A stretch of 64,000 bases of DNA. Origin: Diaporthe sp. PMI_573. Taxonomy: Eukaryota; Ascomycota; Sordariomycetes; Diaporthales; Diaporthaceae. This document shows positions 8,889-19,931 of the stretch, in pieces. The notes under the pieces were generated by a model, which ran no database searches, was not told where the DNA came from, and saw only the letters and a list, made by a program, of their open reading frames with translations. Where the stretch lies: positions 1-64,000 of the forward strand of contig JAJTUP010000099.1 in the NCBI GenBank assembly GCA_021399435.1, written 5' to 3'. A program made the position numbers and the translations under genes. The number at the start of each line of letters is the position of its first letter. The stretch's first letter is position 1.

Positions 8889-11574
8889 TTCGTAAATGCA
8901 GCAGGGCTGTCGATTTTTCGAGCTAGAGTATAGACAAGGTCCCGGGTGCTGCATTCTTTCGCATAAAGTTTCTCGCATAAGCGGTGTAATCGCACTATAG
9001 CGACTAATGCGATTCGGAGGGGCTGTTGAGTTGTCAAACAGGGCCAGCGTGGTTCGGATTTGACGCACATTCTGGTTGCTGCATTCTATTATATACGCTA
9101 TCGGTAGTGACTGTTTTCCATAAGCAATCTACAGCTTTCTTCAATACAAATATCTCGTTGCGGTATCGAACCACAATGCAAAGAATTCGACGCAGGCCGA
9201 ATCTCAAACTACGACGGCTGGATAACCACTCATACAAGCATGTTGGACGCTGGTGAGGGGGGATTGCCACAGGATGATGCCTCGAACGAGTGCACTTGGG
9301 ACGGTTTTCCCGGCGAGGGGAAGGAGAGACCCAAAGCGTATTACCTGGACGACATTTGCCGGTGCTACTCTGCTCGATGCATCATCTGGCGGGAAGCCAA
9401 ATCCATTGCGCTGTGCTTCGAATGAGAACGGAATGTCGTTCATGTCTTCTGGTCTGGCAAGCGAATAGAATGATATTCTGGGAAAGGAATCAAATGGATT
9501 TATGGGGTCTAACCTCCTTGTATTAACTATTTAAACGTGTCAAATCGCGTCGGCCCCCCCTTGTTTCATGTGAGAGACGGCAGCTTGTGTTGACGGGGTT
9601 CCTACTGGCTTCTTCGCCGGCCCCCCAGTTTGCTTCGGAGATGGAGGGTGATTATATCCGACTGCGCCCCAGAATGATTGAGGGATTGTCGGAGTATGCC
9701 ATCTGCAAGGTCGAGCTCCCCTAGTTGAATGCAAGTCCATGCCATGTTGCCCCGAGTTGTCAGCGTGTGCTAATATGGAATAATAGGATGGATTGCATTG
9801 TGCGATGATGGACGATAAACTCCCGGGGATTGGAAACGTACGAGACATGGGCTTGTTGAAATGGAGACCAACAGCTCTAACTACGACCAGAGCCTCCACA
9901 CTGCGTCTCCCAGTAACTATCATTCTGTGGGAAGGTTTTGCCCCTAAATGTCCTTCCGAACCTTCCGTCTACATACCATATCCAGAGCTTCCTGTGGTTT
10001 CAGCAGCTCCTAGTGCTACAGGACGTTATTGCTGTCTTTATAATGGTGACTTTGGCTGGCCGATTCTAATGGCGGCCGTCACGTAGTTCCAAATTGACAG
10101 ATATTAGTGCGGACCCAAACGGCGCACTTTCCCAGTTTCTTTGGGCGGGCAGCTTGCCTGCTATTAGGTATAATTTGTTGATGCTTACTCACTTGTAGGG
10201 CCACGATTGGATATGGATTTCCATAACCTGACGCCAACCAGTGCCTTTAATATTATCGTTTGGAAGGACACCAATCCCTGACGTCAACACTGAGAACATC
10301 ACATGCCCCGACTACCGAAATGATCTGATTCCCATATTCCAATGTGAAAATAGCATACTTGTGGATATGAGTTGAGTTACTCATGAAATTAAGTCCAATG
10401 GCCTCACCAGAGATTCCCAGGACAAGTACTGCTGCGCTGTACACTTCAGGCGGGGGCGGCACCTACAGCCGGCAACAGTAGAATCTACATAAAAACACAA
10501 ACCTTTCATATGAGTGATATGGAAACAAAAAAGCTACCCTTAATTCCGGTCCTTTACCGGTCGTCACTGGGTAATTCAGAGTCTATACAAGGATACTCGA
10601 TCCGTTCCCATCCTCTAGTGAAATGATTTGTGGGGATGCGAATTTCTTTCAAAGTCTCTCGAGAGTTGGTACTTTTGAATGTCGTCCGATAGATTTGAGG
10701 ATCTCGTAAGTGAAGCAAGAGTGTTTCCCAATCGCCGTTCTGATGTTTCTTTCCCAATCTTTGCTCCAGTTTCTCAACATGGGAATATGCTTCCCCGATA
10801 TATAGTGTGATGTTCCTTATACTAAAAGTCCAAGTATCCTTTTCGAACCTCCATGGTTGAAGGTAATTTTCATAAATCTTCTCAGTGGAAGATCCGAATC
10901 TCTCCCGGGCGGCCTATGCCCATTGGGCTGGACTGGCAGTGCGAAACCAAGAGGAACGTATTACGTGGGCTGATCTGAGGCAGAAGCACGAAAAGCCGTC
11001 CTTTCAGTGAGAAAAAACCGACCGAATATGTCAGTCCGCGAAGTACAGGGATTGTTTTGATCGATTCGAGACTTGTCGAGCAAGGGGTGGGGTAATCCAG
11101 CTCTTTTCAATCAATAATTGAGTGTAGATTAAGGGGTTATGTATTGCTTTTTCGAACTATGAAGCGACTATGAAGCGAATTCTGCGAATGCCTTGTTTCC
11201 CAGGCATCCCGGTGCCTTCAGCGACGAGAATCTAAAGAAGGGCAATTCAGTCTGTAATTGCGGAATTTGGTAGTTGTCATAGTTGGGAGCAGAGACTAGT
11301 TTTGTCGACAGCTTTCTGCTCAGCCCCTCCATAGATCCTTGTTCCAATTCGGTGAGAAAACCCCCAAGTCCAGTGGTTGTAATATCCGACCATTCCGAGG
11401 AAAGATGTTTCTTGACAAACTAAGTTATACCCTTTGGTCGGCAGACGCCACATCGGCTCCTCGAGCGACAGCGCAGCAGCCGGGTGCCTGTTTGGGGTAT
11501 GCATCGTGAAATCAGGAATGCGCGTTATCTTAAAGGTGAAGAGGCGTTCGGTAAGAAGACAGATGTTAGGTGAT
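8889..11574. other. Long gene-poor interval
   Basis: Several reading frames of 60-127 codons overlap on both strands, the longest on the minus strand at 9540-9923, but none shows a motif, codon pattern or splice structure I would trust. The last few hundred bases before 11575 should be the 3' UTR of the TATA-binding protein gene. Confidence 0.4.
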
Positions 11575-12517
11575 CTAGACCTTGCGGAAATCTTGCAAGA
11601 CGGGGTAGATCAACTCGAAGGCGTGATAGATCTCATCCCGGACCTTGGCACCAGTAAGGACGATCTTGCCGCTCACGAAAATCAAAAGCACGATCTTGGG
11701 CTTGACCATGCGGTAGATGAGACCGGGGAACAACTCAGGCTCGTAAGAGGTGAAGTTGTGGTGGCGAGAAGCCAGACCCTCCAGACGGATTGGGAACTTG
11801 ATGTCGCAAGAACCAACCATGTTCTGGATCTTGAAGTCCGTGAACTTAGCTCTGAAGCCTGTGCCAGACGTGTTAATGACTTAGTCTCTTTCGCATCAGG
11901 CGTTAAGCAAATGTCTTACCAAGCTTCTGGATGATCCGAGCATACTTACGGCCAGCAAGCTTGGACGCATCCTCGGACTTTGCACCAGTGACCACCATCT
12001 TTCCACTGGCGAAAATCAGGGCAGTCGTCTTAGGCTCACGAATACGCATGATGACAGCGGCGAATCGCTTGGGATCTAGTATCTCAGGGTGAGCAATCCT
12101 GTGGAGCATATAGACACCGGACATACTCACTATACTCAGCGTTGCGGGCGTGAAGAGCAATCGTCTTCAAATCTAAACGGCAGTCTAGGTTCACAGTTGC
12201 TACGATGTTCCTTGAATGCAGCGTAAGCATTGTGGAGAGCACACGTAGGCCGATCTTGGGGACAAAGCTTACTGAAGGGTTGGGGTCAAGCCGCTGCCAG
12301 TCTGCTGCGCCCCGGAGGTGGCAGCAGGCGTGCCAGGCGCAACACCGCTGCCGTTGGCAAGCAGGAAGTCGGCTGGAGCGCCGTTTTGGGAGGGCTTGAG
12401 ATCAGCGTCGCCAGGAGACGTAAGCTCGCTGTGACCAGTTGGGAAGGACAGCGATCCAGGAGACATAAAGTTCTTGGCCTGGTTGGCATTGCCAGGGTGG
12501 GTCTGAATAGCCTCCAT
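11575..12517 (-). CDS. TATA-binding protein (TBP/TFIID subunit)
   Basis: Four exons on the minus strand: 12517-12273, 12210-12131, 12075-11920 and 11858-11575, with introns of about 62, 55 and 61 bp and consensus borders, giving 254 aa. The first exon is the fast-evolving leader ([17 protein letters not shown]...) ending TPTLQ. The core then reads [53 protein letters not shown], and in the second pseudo-repeat [28 protein letters not shown] and [12 protein letters not shown]. These are the two saddle-forming repeats of TBP that bind the TATA minor groove for RNA polymerases I, II and III. Everything looks intact. Confidence 0.95.
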
Positions 12518-13990
12518 GGTTGCGTTCGCTGTTTCTGAACGGGCAGGGCAGCGGCAGAAAAGAGGATCGAGCAGATCTGAGATGGGAGGCGGGTTAGTAC
12601 AAGAGTTGATCAAGATGAAATGGTTGCATGGCAAATATGGATCTGAAGATAGGCGCGTGAAATATGTGGAAGATCAGCATGAGCAAAGAGGCAAATGGAG
12701 AGTTGCCCAATGTCCTTTTCCACGATGGCAAGCGATCTTGACGGCGGTGACAGGGAGCAGGCAGGCTGTATGTGGGTGACTCAGCAAGCAGTGCCAGTGC
12801 AGCACTGTCACAGTCGTCTCCCAGAAAAGAAGAAGTTTGCTTCACAACAGTCCCTGGGGAAGACGCAGTGACGTACCACTCGTGGGAGAAGAACAAATGA
12901 ATGTCTCCCCTACAGCGACTGCTCACGACAACGACAATGATGACACGAGGTGCACAGCGTCCGGCAGATTCTTCGAATTCGGTACTGTCCACGGGATTGC
13001 GTCTGCGGTGCAAGGTACTTATAGCTTCGTCGGTTGAGTGTATCGAGACGACTAGACTTGGCGGCGAATCGCTGCGCGCGGCTTGGCTGGGACTGATTTT
13101 CAGGGACGGTCATGAGGATTGTCTTTCTTCTTCTTTCTGTGTTCTCGTTCTCTCTTCCAGTACAGACAGCACTGTGTACTGTGCAGCAGATCCTTAGGGA
13201 CTAGGGTGGCTTGAGAGAAGAGTGGGTGGGCGAGCCTTAATAGGTCGGCAGGGCAACAAAGGTCAATCCGGGTGAGAGGGTCCTTTATGGCCAAGGAAGG
13301 ATTAGGGAAAAGGAGGATGGGGCGTTGCGTACACACACAGGCGCGACCAGGGTAGGGAAACAGAAAGACAATTGATGACGATGTACCACGGTCGCGACGA
13401 TAGATTGCGATATGCTTGTGCGTTGTCGCCGAGGGCTGGTTGTGGGAACCAGGTTGAGGCTATCGACGATGGCAGGTGAGCGTACGTAGGTCGTGTGTGT
13501 GTGGTATGGAGTGAGAAAAAAATTGGCTGGAAGCCAAATTTTAAATAGGGATACGTAGGGCCGAAAGGGGCGCGGGGTTGGGGCGTGCTGGCCTCTATAG
13601 ACGTAGCAGTGGCAACCCATGCAGGAATCGGCAGGAATTGCAGCAAACTCCTGTCTTTTGAGATTGCCCATTCTGACGTTGTCGCAGCGCAACAATGGTG
13701 CAATTGTCATGTATATCATCTGAAACATTTACTGTAGTCGAGAAACCTTATTGAAACACATGCGCTTCCAAGTCGCAGGCTCCATCGTTGTGAACGACAA
13801 GAGATCAGTCGGAAAACATCTGGCTGGCTGTCATGCTGCGCAGAGAGGTGCCTCAAGGTACCAGGACTTGTGAGGAGCTAGCCCTAGACGATCTAGGCCG
13901 TCTACGCACCTGGCCGTTGAATGGTGGAAGTGCGTACAGTACTGTACTGTACTGTACTGTATTTAGAATTTTCATTAAAAGCTTTTGTTT
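12518..13990. other. TBP promoter and gene-free flank
   Basis: No convincing coding sequence. Frames on both strands are low-complexity. The part next to 12517 is the TBP 5' region. At about 13934-13961 there is a run of TACTG units (GTACAGTACTGTACTG...), just outside the pogo-type element. Confidence 0.4.
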
Positions 13991-13996
13991 ACAATA

Positions 13997-14039
13997 AGTC
14001 GGCCACAGCACATTCGGCCCACCCTCTGATTCGGCCCAC
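13997..14039 (+). repeat. Left terminal inverted repeat of the pogo-type element
   Basis: 43 bp beginning AGTCGGCCACAGCACATTCG; pairs with 15811-15853 with one mismatch. Confidence 0.9.
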
Positions 14040-14061
14040 CCAAATCGCCCACCCACCACAA

Positions 14062-15702
14062 CTACCCTTCGACTTCGTCCTCGTCGGCCTCGCCCTCTGA
14101 AGCCACTACGATACATTCTTCTGGTTCTGGGGTATTTTCAGACCCTTCTTCGTCTGCTGACTCAGCCTCGATTGCTCCGGCTGCAATTTGCGCCCTCCGA
14201 ATTGCCTCAATATTGACGAACCTCGAATTTGGGCTCGTTTCGACCTTCCTTCTTTTAACAGGTGCCATGGCTTCCAACTTCGCTTTGAGGATCTCGTTTT
14301 CTCGTAGAGCTATCTTCAATTGCCAGTCTTTCTCGTCATATCCTTTTTCAACCTTCCTAAAGAGTAGTCGTTGCGTGGCGCCTGATTGATTATTGGAGTC
14401 AAAAACACCATGCAAGACCCGGAGCTCTCGGGATGCTCTCGGCGTTGACAACACTGCTTTTTTTAAGCTTATGGGTACTGGAGTAACTATTTCGAGCCTC
14501 CTCGTTCTCGTTGCGGTCTTCATTTTCGCCTCCTTTGCCTCCTTGGCGGCGTTTTCTGAGAGAATGGCATTTAGTAGTGGCTTCGCCATATTGACCGGCC
14601 ACAAACCAGTCCCACGCCACCCACTGCAGATATTCCTTTCCTTTAGGGCACTCAAACGTGCCCTGCGATAGCAGAAAAGAAATAATTGTTTTCCTGTGAA
14701 TGTGTTCTCAAAGCAGAAGCTGAGGTTATCAGCTTCTTGCTTGTAGGCGGCCTTGAGCGATGAGAATATACCCACATCGAGCGGTTGTAACACGTGTGAG
14801 GTATGCGGCGGCAAATAAACCGCGTATATCTTATTCGAGAAGCATTGCCACATAAAATCGAAGGTACAATGGCTTTTATGCCCATCAAGCACTAATAAAC
14901 GCCACTCTGAAGGGTCCTCAGGGGCGGTCCACGGGATGAAGATCTTTTTCAGCCATTCGAGTGCCACAACGTTGTCTGTCCAGCCGTTTTTTGTCGCCGT
15001 GAACTCCCAAGTCTCGTGACCCTCGAGGGTCTTAAACCACTGCTGTTGTACGTGTTTCCCCTTGAAGATAACAAGTGGAGGTCACGCTTTGCCCGTAGCA
15101 GAGATACACTCAAGGTATGAGGTCCACACCTTCCCCCCATTGCTTTTTCGATAGACGAGCTTCCTTCCTTCTGGCCCAATGACCATACCGTTGCTTCCGG
15201 CGCCCTCGGCGATACCCCCTTCGTCTGCGTTATGGCGGTTCTTCGGCTGAACCTTCAGCACGACTGGCAGGCGAAGGAGATTGAACCATGGCTTGATAAT
15301 CTCGGTCTTTGCCCCATTAATGCGGCTAAAGTGCATCTGACGGCTTCGAATACTTCGAATCTCGGGATTTCGCGCAAGAAAAGCCCCTAACCAGTGGCGA
15401 CCAAGTGGTGGTGGTCGCACCTGAGATGTGGTCATCCGGGCGGCGAAAGACCTCAATTCGAAATGGGTCAACGGCAGCCCCAGGGTCGCCTGGTTGAGTG
15501 CAAACTTAGTTAACTCGCTTTCTTGGGTCGACGATAACCTCATCTGCCATTTTGCAGCTTCGAAGTGGCTTTGGGCACCGTGGCGGCGATTATAAAGTGT
15601 GCTCCTCGGAACACCCCAATGTGAGGAGGCCTCTCGTGCGCCGGCGCCGGCAGCTATCGCCTCGAGGGCCTCCAGTACGTCTTCTTAGGTGTATGGCTTC
15701 AT
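14062..15702 (-). pseudogene. Pogo-type DDE transposase with two stop codons
   Basis: One frame covers the whole of 15702-14062 (about 547 codons) apart from a TAA at the sixth codon (MKPYT stop EDVLEALEA) and a TGA after SATGKA at about 15079. The N terminus has a psq-type helix-turn-helix (REASSHWGVPRSTLYNR) and a CENP-B-like helix-turn-helix. The DDE core shows NADEGG, LLVLDGHKSH and HTSHVLQPLDVGIF, so all three catalytic aspartates are visible. The C terminus is Glu-rich. The TAA could come from CAA by C-to-T change, as in repeat-induced point mutation. Without those stops the enzyme would look complete, so the copy is freshly dead. Confidence 0.85.
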
Positions 15703-15810
15703 TGAGGGCTAATACCCATCTGTGAGAAGTTTGGAGAGAGGAAAAAAGTTCCTCGTGAAGAAAACGCGAGATACGTGTAGGTGTGGGCCTGACGCGGTCG
15801 CGGGTGTGGA

Positions 15811-15853
15811 GTGGGCCGAATCAAAGGGTGGGCCGAATGTGCTGTGGCCGACT
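15811..15853 (-). repeat. Right terminal inverted repeat of the pogo-type element
   Basis: 43 bp, read inward AGTCGGCCACAGCACATTCG; one mismatch to the left copy, followed by the TA target duplication. Confidence 0.9.
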
Positions 15854-16024
15854 TATATATTAAAGGGAATAAAAAGGTAGAATTATCCTTAAATATTAAC
15901 TTATAAGTTCAGCTAGTGGACCTCCCACTATATAATGAAGACGACGATGAAAAAGATGATGGTTACATTCCGCTTGGTCTGGACGGCGAGGCTGAGCTAC
16001 CTCAACACCACGACCCTGCTGCAG

Positions 16025-16104
16025 GCTTAGTTAGAGAGCAAGCAAGAATCAACCAATCAACCAAACCCCATCGTCTAACGATACGTACGTACGTACAAAT
16101 CCAA
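16025..16104 (+). repeat. GTTAGAGAG...TACGTACGTACAA leader, also near 24351
   Basis: The 80 bp before the F-box-like gene (GTTAGAGAGCAAGCAA, AACCAACC, CATCGTC, then ACGTACGTACGTACAA) recurs with changes at about 24351-24432. It looks like a shared promoter or leader from a duplicated gene. Confidence 0.5.
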
Positions 16105-16105
16105 C

Positions 16106-16726
16106 ATGGCAGCAACACGTCTACAAAAAGCTATTGAAGCCAAGCGAGAGGCAAATGCCAAATGCCTACTTTACAAGCTCCCGCAAGAACTCCTCGTTAT
16201 CATTTGTCAATTTCTCGGGCTGGACCTCCAAAACAAGACCGTCCACCTCTTCCTTCGTCGCCAGCCTATGCTGTGCGAATCTCGTCAGCCTGACCAGTGC
16301 AGCCGGGGCCGCAACTTCCCTAGAAGAATCCGCAAATTTATCAGCCGCTGTCGGACGACGGTCTGGTACCTAATGCAAGCCTCTTGGTATCTCCGAGACC
16401 TCGTTCGACCCTGGTACATGGCCCACACCATTCACTACATCTGTGTGCACCAACTCTCAGCCTACCAGCAAAGTATATTTTGCAATGACAAGCTCGGATC
16501 CCACCACCGCCTGATCAAAATCCACGTCGACAATTTGTCCGTCACACTATTTCCTCTCTTGGCCTTTCACTTCTACCACAAGAGAATCGACCTAGAGTTC
16601 CAGTACTGGCGGTTTTGCAGTCCGCGCTTGCAACGCTTTGCGGTTAATTTAGGCTGTCTGATTCGACTGCGCCATGAAGTTTGGATGCGCTCATTGCTCC
16701 GACATGTCAAGGACCTCGCTGGATAG
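16106..16726 (+). CDS. F-box-like protein
   Basis: 206 codons without an intron. Residues about 23-40 read LYKLPQELLVIICQFLGL, the LPxELLxxIxxxL pattern of the F-box, the helix bundle that joins a substrate receptor to Skp1 in SCF ubiquitin ligases. The remainder is rich in aromatic and basic residues and unrecognised. An intron near residue 45 is possible, since the text there (LRRQPMLCESRQPDQCSRG) reads poorly and another frame (SFVASLCCANLVSL) looks more F-box-like. A second, decayed copy of its upstream leader lies near 24.35 kb. Confidence 0.5.
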   Translation: MAATRLQKAIEAKREANAKCLLYKLPQELLVIICQFLGLDLQNKTVHLFLRRQPMLCESRQPDQCSRGRNFPRRIRKFISRCRTTVWYLMQASWYLRDLVRPWYMAHTIHYICVHQLSAYQQSIFCNDKLGSHHRLIKIHVDNLSVTLFPLLAFHFYHKRIDLEFQYWRFCSPRLQRFAVNLGCLIRLRHEVWMRSLLRHVKDLAG

Positions 16727-16980
16727 GAGAGGGGATATCCGCCTGATCCTAGATCCGCGGTAATTTACGGCACAACCGGAGCTACGAGACCTAATGATCG
16801 ACCTGGCGCAACTGAGGCTGCACTCGCGCGCGGGGCTCTACATCCTTTTGCTGCCGAGGCGGAACGATAAGTATATGAACGAAAAGACGAACACCCAACT
16901 ATCTATTCACAAGAAAGCAATGGAGAACCTGGGGAATCGTTACTGGAAAAAAAGGTGCTCAACTGGGACAGATCCAAAAA

Positions 16981-17468
16981 GTGTTGTATCGTCAAGAGAC
17001 TGATAAAAACTACGAATTTGACGTTATCCCGACTAAGGAGTTTATAGCGAGTGGGTGCGATTTGTGGGAAGTTGGGATTGGAGTAGGGTGGTTGAAGAGG
17101 TATGCCGAGGAGGCGGTTTGGCTCAGGATATTCCCGGCAGTAGGAGAAGTTTCGTCCGACCGACAAACCGCCCTGGTCAGGATCCTAACACCGTAGGCCA
17201 CCACCATCGCCAATGGGATAAGGCGCCGGCGAGGCCAATGATGGCCTAAGATCGCCTTTGTCTTGCTTTGATTCGAGAGGACCGTCTAACCCCTCTTGGT
17301 GCCAACGTTGGGTCTCTTTTAATCGCCGCAGCTATGCGGGGGACCGCCTCTTTCGACGCGGAACAGTTGGATCTTGTGCTCGGGGCCGCCTTGGGTGGGT
17401 TGCTTGCACAATCTCCGGACAATTCGAGGCCAGCTGCTCGACTTCTTCGTGGTGTGCCGACCTCGTAA
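16981..17468 (+). other. Possible two-exon gene, unrecognised
   Basis: Two plausible coding stretches: 16981-17196 (YEFDVIPTKEFIASGCDLWE...) and 17268-17468 (LTPLGANVGSLLIAAAMRGT then FDAEQLDLVLGAALGGLLAQ). They are in different frames and would need an intron or frameshift between them. Composition looks protein-like but no family is recognised, and another candidate lies on the opposite strand. Confidence 0.25.
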
Positions 17469-17530
17469 GCCGAAGAGATTGACCAACGGGACCATCATTC
17501 GACGCTTTCCACATCAGTAACCTATTGCAG

Positions 17531-17990
17531 CTACTTCGTGGAGCACAAACCTGAACCATTCTGCTTCCTAGCAACGATTTGTTCCAATAACTTCTCAATA
17601 GGTGGAAATTCGTCGTCGTCGTCGTCGTCAATGTTGTTGTTATCCTTGTCTCTATCGTGGTCATTATGATCGCCAGCCGCAGTCCGGCCTAGTGATCTCT
17701 GAAGGCATCCATACGGATGGAAGGGGCCCTCCAACTCCGCTTGAGACCTGAAACTTGTGGAATACCTATCCAAGAAATATTAGTCGACGATCTTCGCGAA
17801 CTCCTTGCATGACGAACGCAGATTCCTTTACGGTTGGATCCATACCGTCGATGTAATTGACTCTAAGCGACTTTATGAGGGAGGGATGCTCCGTCTCCGA
17901 CTTTTCCGAAAGTGCAGTATCGATGCTCTTGTGCCCTTGGATTCTAAACAGCCGAGAAATGAGGAATAGCCTGGTAGAAAGGGATGGCAT
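17531..17990 (-). other. Possible gene with an Asp run, unrecognised
   Basis: The minus strand offers 17990-17766 (MPSLSTRLFLISRLFRIQGH...) and 17773-17531, which contains DHDRDKDNNNIDDDDDDEF followed by PPIEKLLEQIVARKQ. The acidic run before a short amphipathic helix is common in disordered fungal regulators. The two frames do not join simply and I give no function. Confidence 0.25.
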
Positions 17991-18157
17991 GGTGATGACT
18001 GGGCAGACGGCGCTCTATTTATACTTTTCATGGCCCCTGAGCCGTGGAATGCTTCAAGGCGGCCTATCTGGTCAATCCAATCACACTTTATCGCCATGCT
18101 GTATGTTTATGCCTGGGTGTAAAAGAAGGGAGGCGACAGCCACCCGGGAGAATGGAA

Positions 18158-18620
18158 TCACCGTGATAAGTTTGGTTTATCCATTGGTGGCTTTCTCGCC
18201 GTCCAGACGTATCTGTGCTTTGTTTAGCATAGTGGCAAAAGATCCTCAACAGGATTTCAAATGCTGACTTACAGTTTAAAATAGGCTTGGTTAGAGCGCT
18301 CCCCGATCTCGTCCAGTACCTTCTTTTCAAGCTCTTGAATGTCTTCCAGCTTCCATTTTTTGACCCGTGAAAGTGGGGCCAAGCTGAGGCTCATGAAGCT
18401 CTTCTGGAGGCAGAGATTGAACCACCTGCCAACGTCCACTTCATATGGGGTCTCACAACTTGCATTGACAGGCAAGCGAAAAACCTCTTGCTTGATCTCA
18501 ACAAAGCCAACTTTAGTGAGCAATCTCTGGGTTCTTACGGGATCCAGTCTCAACGGCCGACCAATTTGATCCATTGCATCCTGAAGCTCATCGGCCCAGA
18601 ACTTCAGCCAGCGCTCCTAA
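18158..18620 (-). pseudogene. SAM-dependent methyltransferase, C-terminal fragment (LaeA-like family)
   Basis: Two exons, 18620-18273 and 18212-18158, with a 60-bp intron (GTAAGT...CAG). The text ERWLKFWADELQDAMDQIGRP (18620 onward), RTQRLLTKVGFVEIKQEVFR, VGRWFNLCLQKSFMSLSLAP and, after the intron, YVWTARKP is the C-terminal half of the large fungal class I methyltransferases related to LaeA. The SAM-binding glycine motif lies N-terminal and is absent: the reading ends at 18620 against a repeat-rich segment (18617-19040). The last exon, splice sites and stop look normal, so the gene was probably cut by the repeat insertion. Confidence 0.7.
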
Positions 18621-19040
18621 TAGTCCAGACCAAAAACTGTACTATTAGTCCAAACTGCAGTCCAGACCAATAGTCCGTGGACTATCGGTCCAGTCCGCGT
18701 CTCTCGGACTAGACTGACGGTCCAGTCTACGTCTCTCGGACTGGACTGATGGTTCAGTCTGACTTCTACCAGACCGACCAGTAGTCTAGTCCGAGGATCG
18801 CAGACTAACAGTCTGACTAATAGTCTGTCCAAGATTCGGGGTGACTCAGGCAGCGTCTTTCCAAATCTGTGGCCTGCTGCAGAGTGCCAATTCAACAACT
18901 ACGCGATCCAACGCGTGACACGCGTTTGGTAAAAATTTCGATGCACTGCTAACATATGTTAGCCGGTACAGCCCAGCACTGCGTTAATCTATGGCAAACC
19001 AAGTATCATGCAACTGAAACCATCGGCCTAACAAGATGCC
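18617..19040. repeat. Non-autonomous hAT-type end with GTCCAGTCT repeats and ACGCGT boxes
   Basis: 18617-18830 is packed with GTCCAGTCT / AGTCCAGAC / GGACTGGAC units in both directions. The next 200 bp resembles the upstream region of hAT copy D (38990-39150): both contain ACGCGATCC, ACGCGT, a GTTAGC..GGTACAGCC..GCACTG block and CAACxGAAACCATC. So it is a piece of a related hAT terminus, abutting the methyltransferase fragment. ACGCGA at 18901, ACGCGT at 18911 and 18920. Confidence 0.6.
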
Positions 19041-19774
19041 AGAATTACATATTTCGACCTGTTTAACAGCAACCTACTTTATCGCTTTGAATGGGCTACC
19101 TGGCCGATTTCCAGGAAGAATATTTGCAACGTGAGAGATGATGAAGTGCATGTTATCTGAGCGGCGAAAACCCGCCCGGTGGCGTTAAGAGATACCAGCC
19201 CCGCCATTACAGGTAGGTGGCATGCAAAGTATCCCCTATCCGGCGCATGTCGGGTAGGTTCGCTCGCGTAACAGGCACCTTGGCAAATCACTTGAGATGC
19301 TAGTAAACACGGCTGGTCTCTGCGTAAGAATCGTATTTCATACTGGTTACGATATAGTCACTGAATCTACTGTGCTGAGAGCATCTGTCTGGTATTAATT
19401 CCGTCATGATTAGAGATATATTCCCGAGTCGTCGCTTCCAACCAACTCTTCCAACCGGTTGGCCAATCCAGTTGGCCAACCGGCCATTGCAACCAACCAA
19501 CCCTAGGATTCCGCCTTAGCCAACCAACCAATTTGAGCGTGTGGTTGGTTGGATGGGTTGACAACCCGTCCAATTTCTTGAGCAATATTGTTTTCCAGGG
19601 TTTTTGAGGTGTACGGCTTTTATATTCTTTTCCCTGTAGAATCCTACTTGATGTAGTCGTTTTTATTATTATCCTCAGCCAGTTCATTGACCTCCAGTGA
19701 GGTCCCAGTCCCCTGCCACCTGACAGCCAGCTGGTCCCAAGTCGTGAAACAACCTTGTTTATCTTGTGTTTTCG

Positions 19775-19858
19775 ACGCGTCTAAGGGCAACAGGAGGGCA
19801 CTTGTACGCGTTTCTTTCATTGCCCTGGCAAAATCAGATAGCAGAAACGCATATAAAA
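19775..19858 (+). promoter_or_regulatory. Paired ACGCGT boxes and TATA box of hAT copy B
   Basis: ACGCGT at 19775-19780 and 19806-19811, then TATAAAA at 19852-19858. The TATA box is about 80 bp before the ATG at 19932 but only about 32 bp before the ATG at 19890. This favours the 19932 start, since transcription should begin near 19885. Confidence 0.6.
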
Positions 19859-19931
19859 GAGACAGAGTCTCTGTCAAGTTGCTGCCTGGGTGAAGAGCTC
19901 CATCTTCGCCATCAAGCCCAGGGTTGCCGGA

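Larger units (their letters stand above)
13997..15853. mobile_element. Complete pogo/Fot1-type DNA transposon
   Basis: 1857 bp bounded by 43-bp inverted repeats at 13997-14039 and 15811-15853 that differ at one position (TCTGA against TTTGA). Both begin AGTCGGCCACAGCACATTCG and contain two TTCGGCCCAC units. A TA dinucleotide flanks each side (13995-13996 and 15854-15855), the target duplication of the Tc1/mariner-pogo superfamily. A transposase gene lies inside on the minus strand. The good repeat match argues for a young insertion. Confidence 0.9.

Noticed and set aside
12269..12540. Plus-strand frames over the start of the TBP gene
   Set aside because: Antisense shadow of TBP exon 1, which has clear splice sites and family text.
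13285..13728. 147-codon minus-strand frame upstream of TBP
   Set aside because: Low-complexity His/Thr/Pro-rich text without splice or start context; likely promoter DNA.
19890..19931. Earlier ATG at 19890 as start of hAT copy B transposase
   Set aside because: It lies only about 32 bp after the TATA box, where transcription should begin, so 19932 is the better start.
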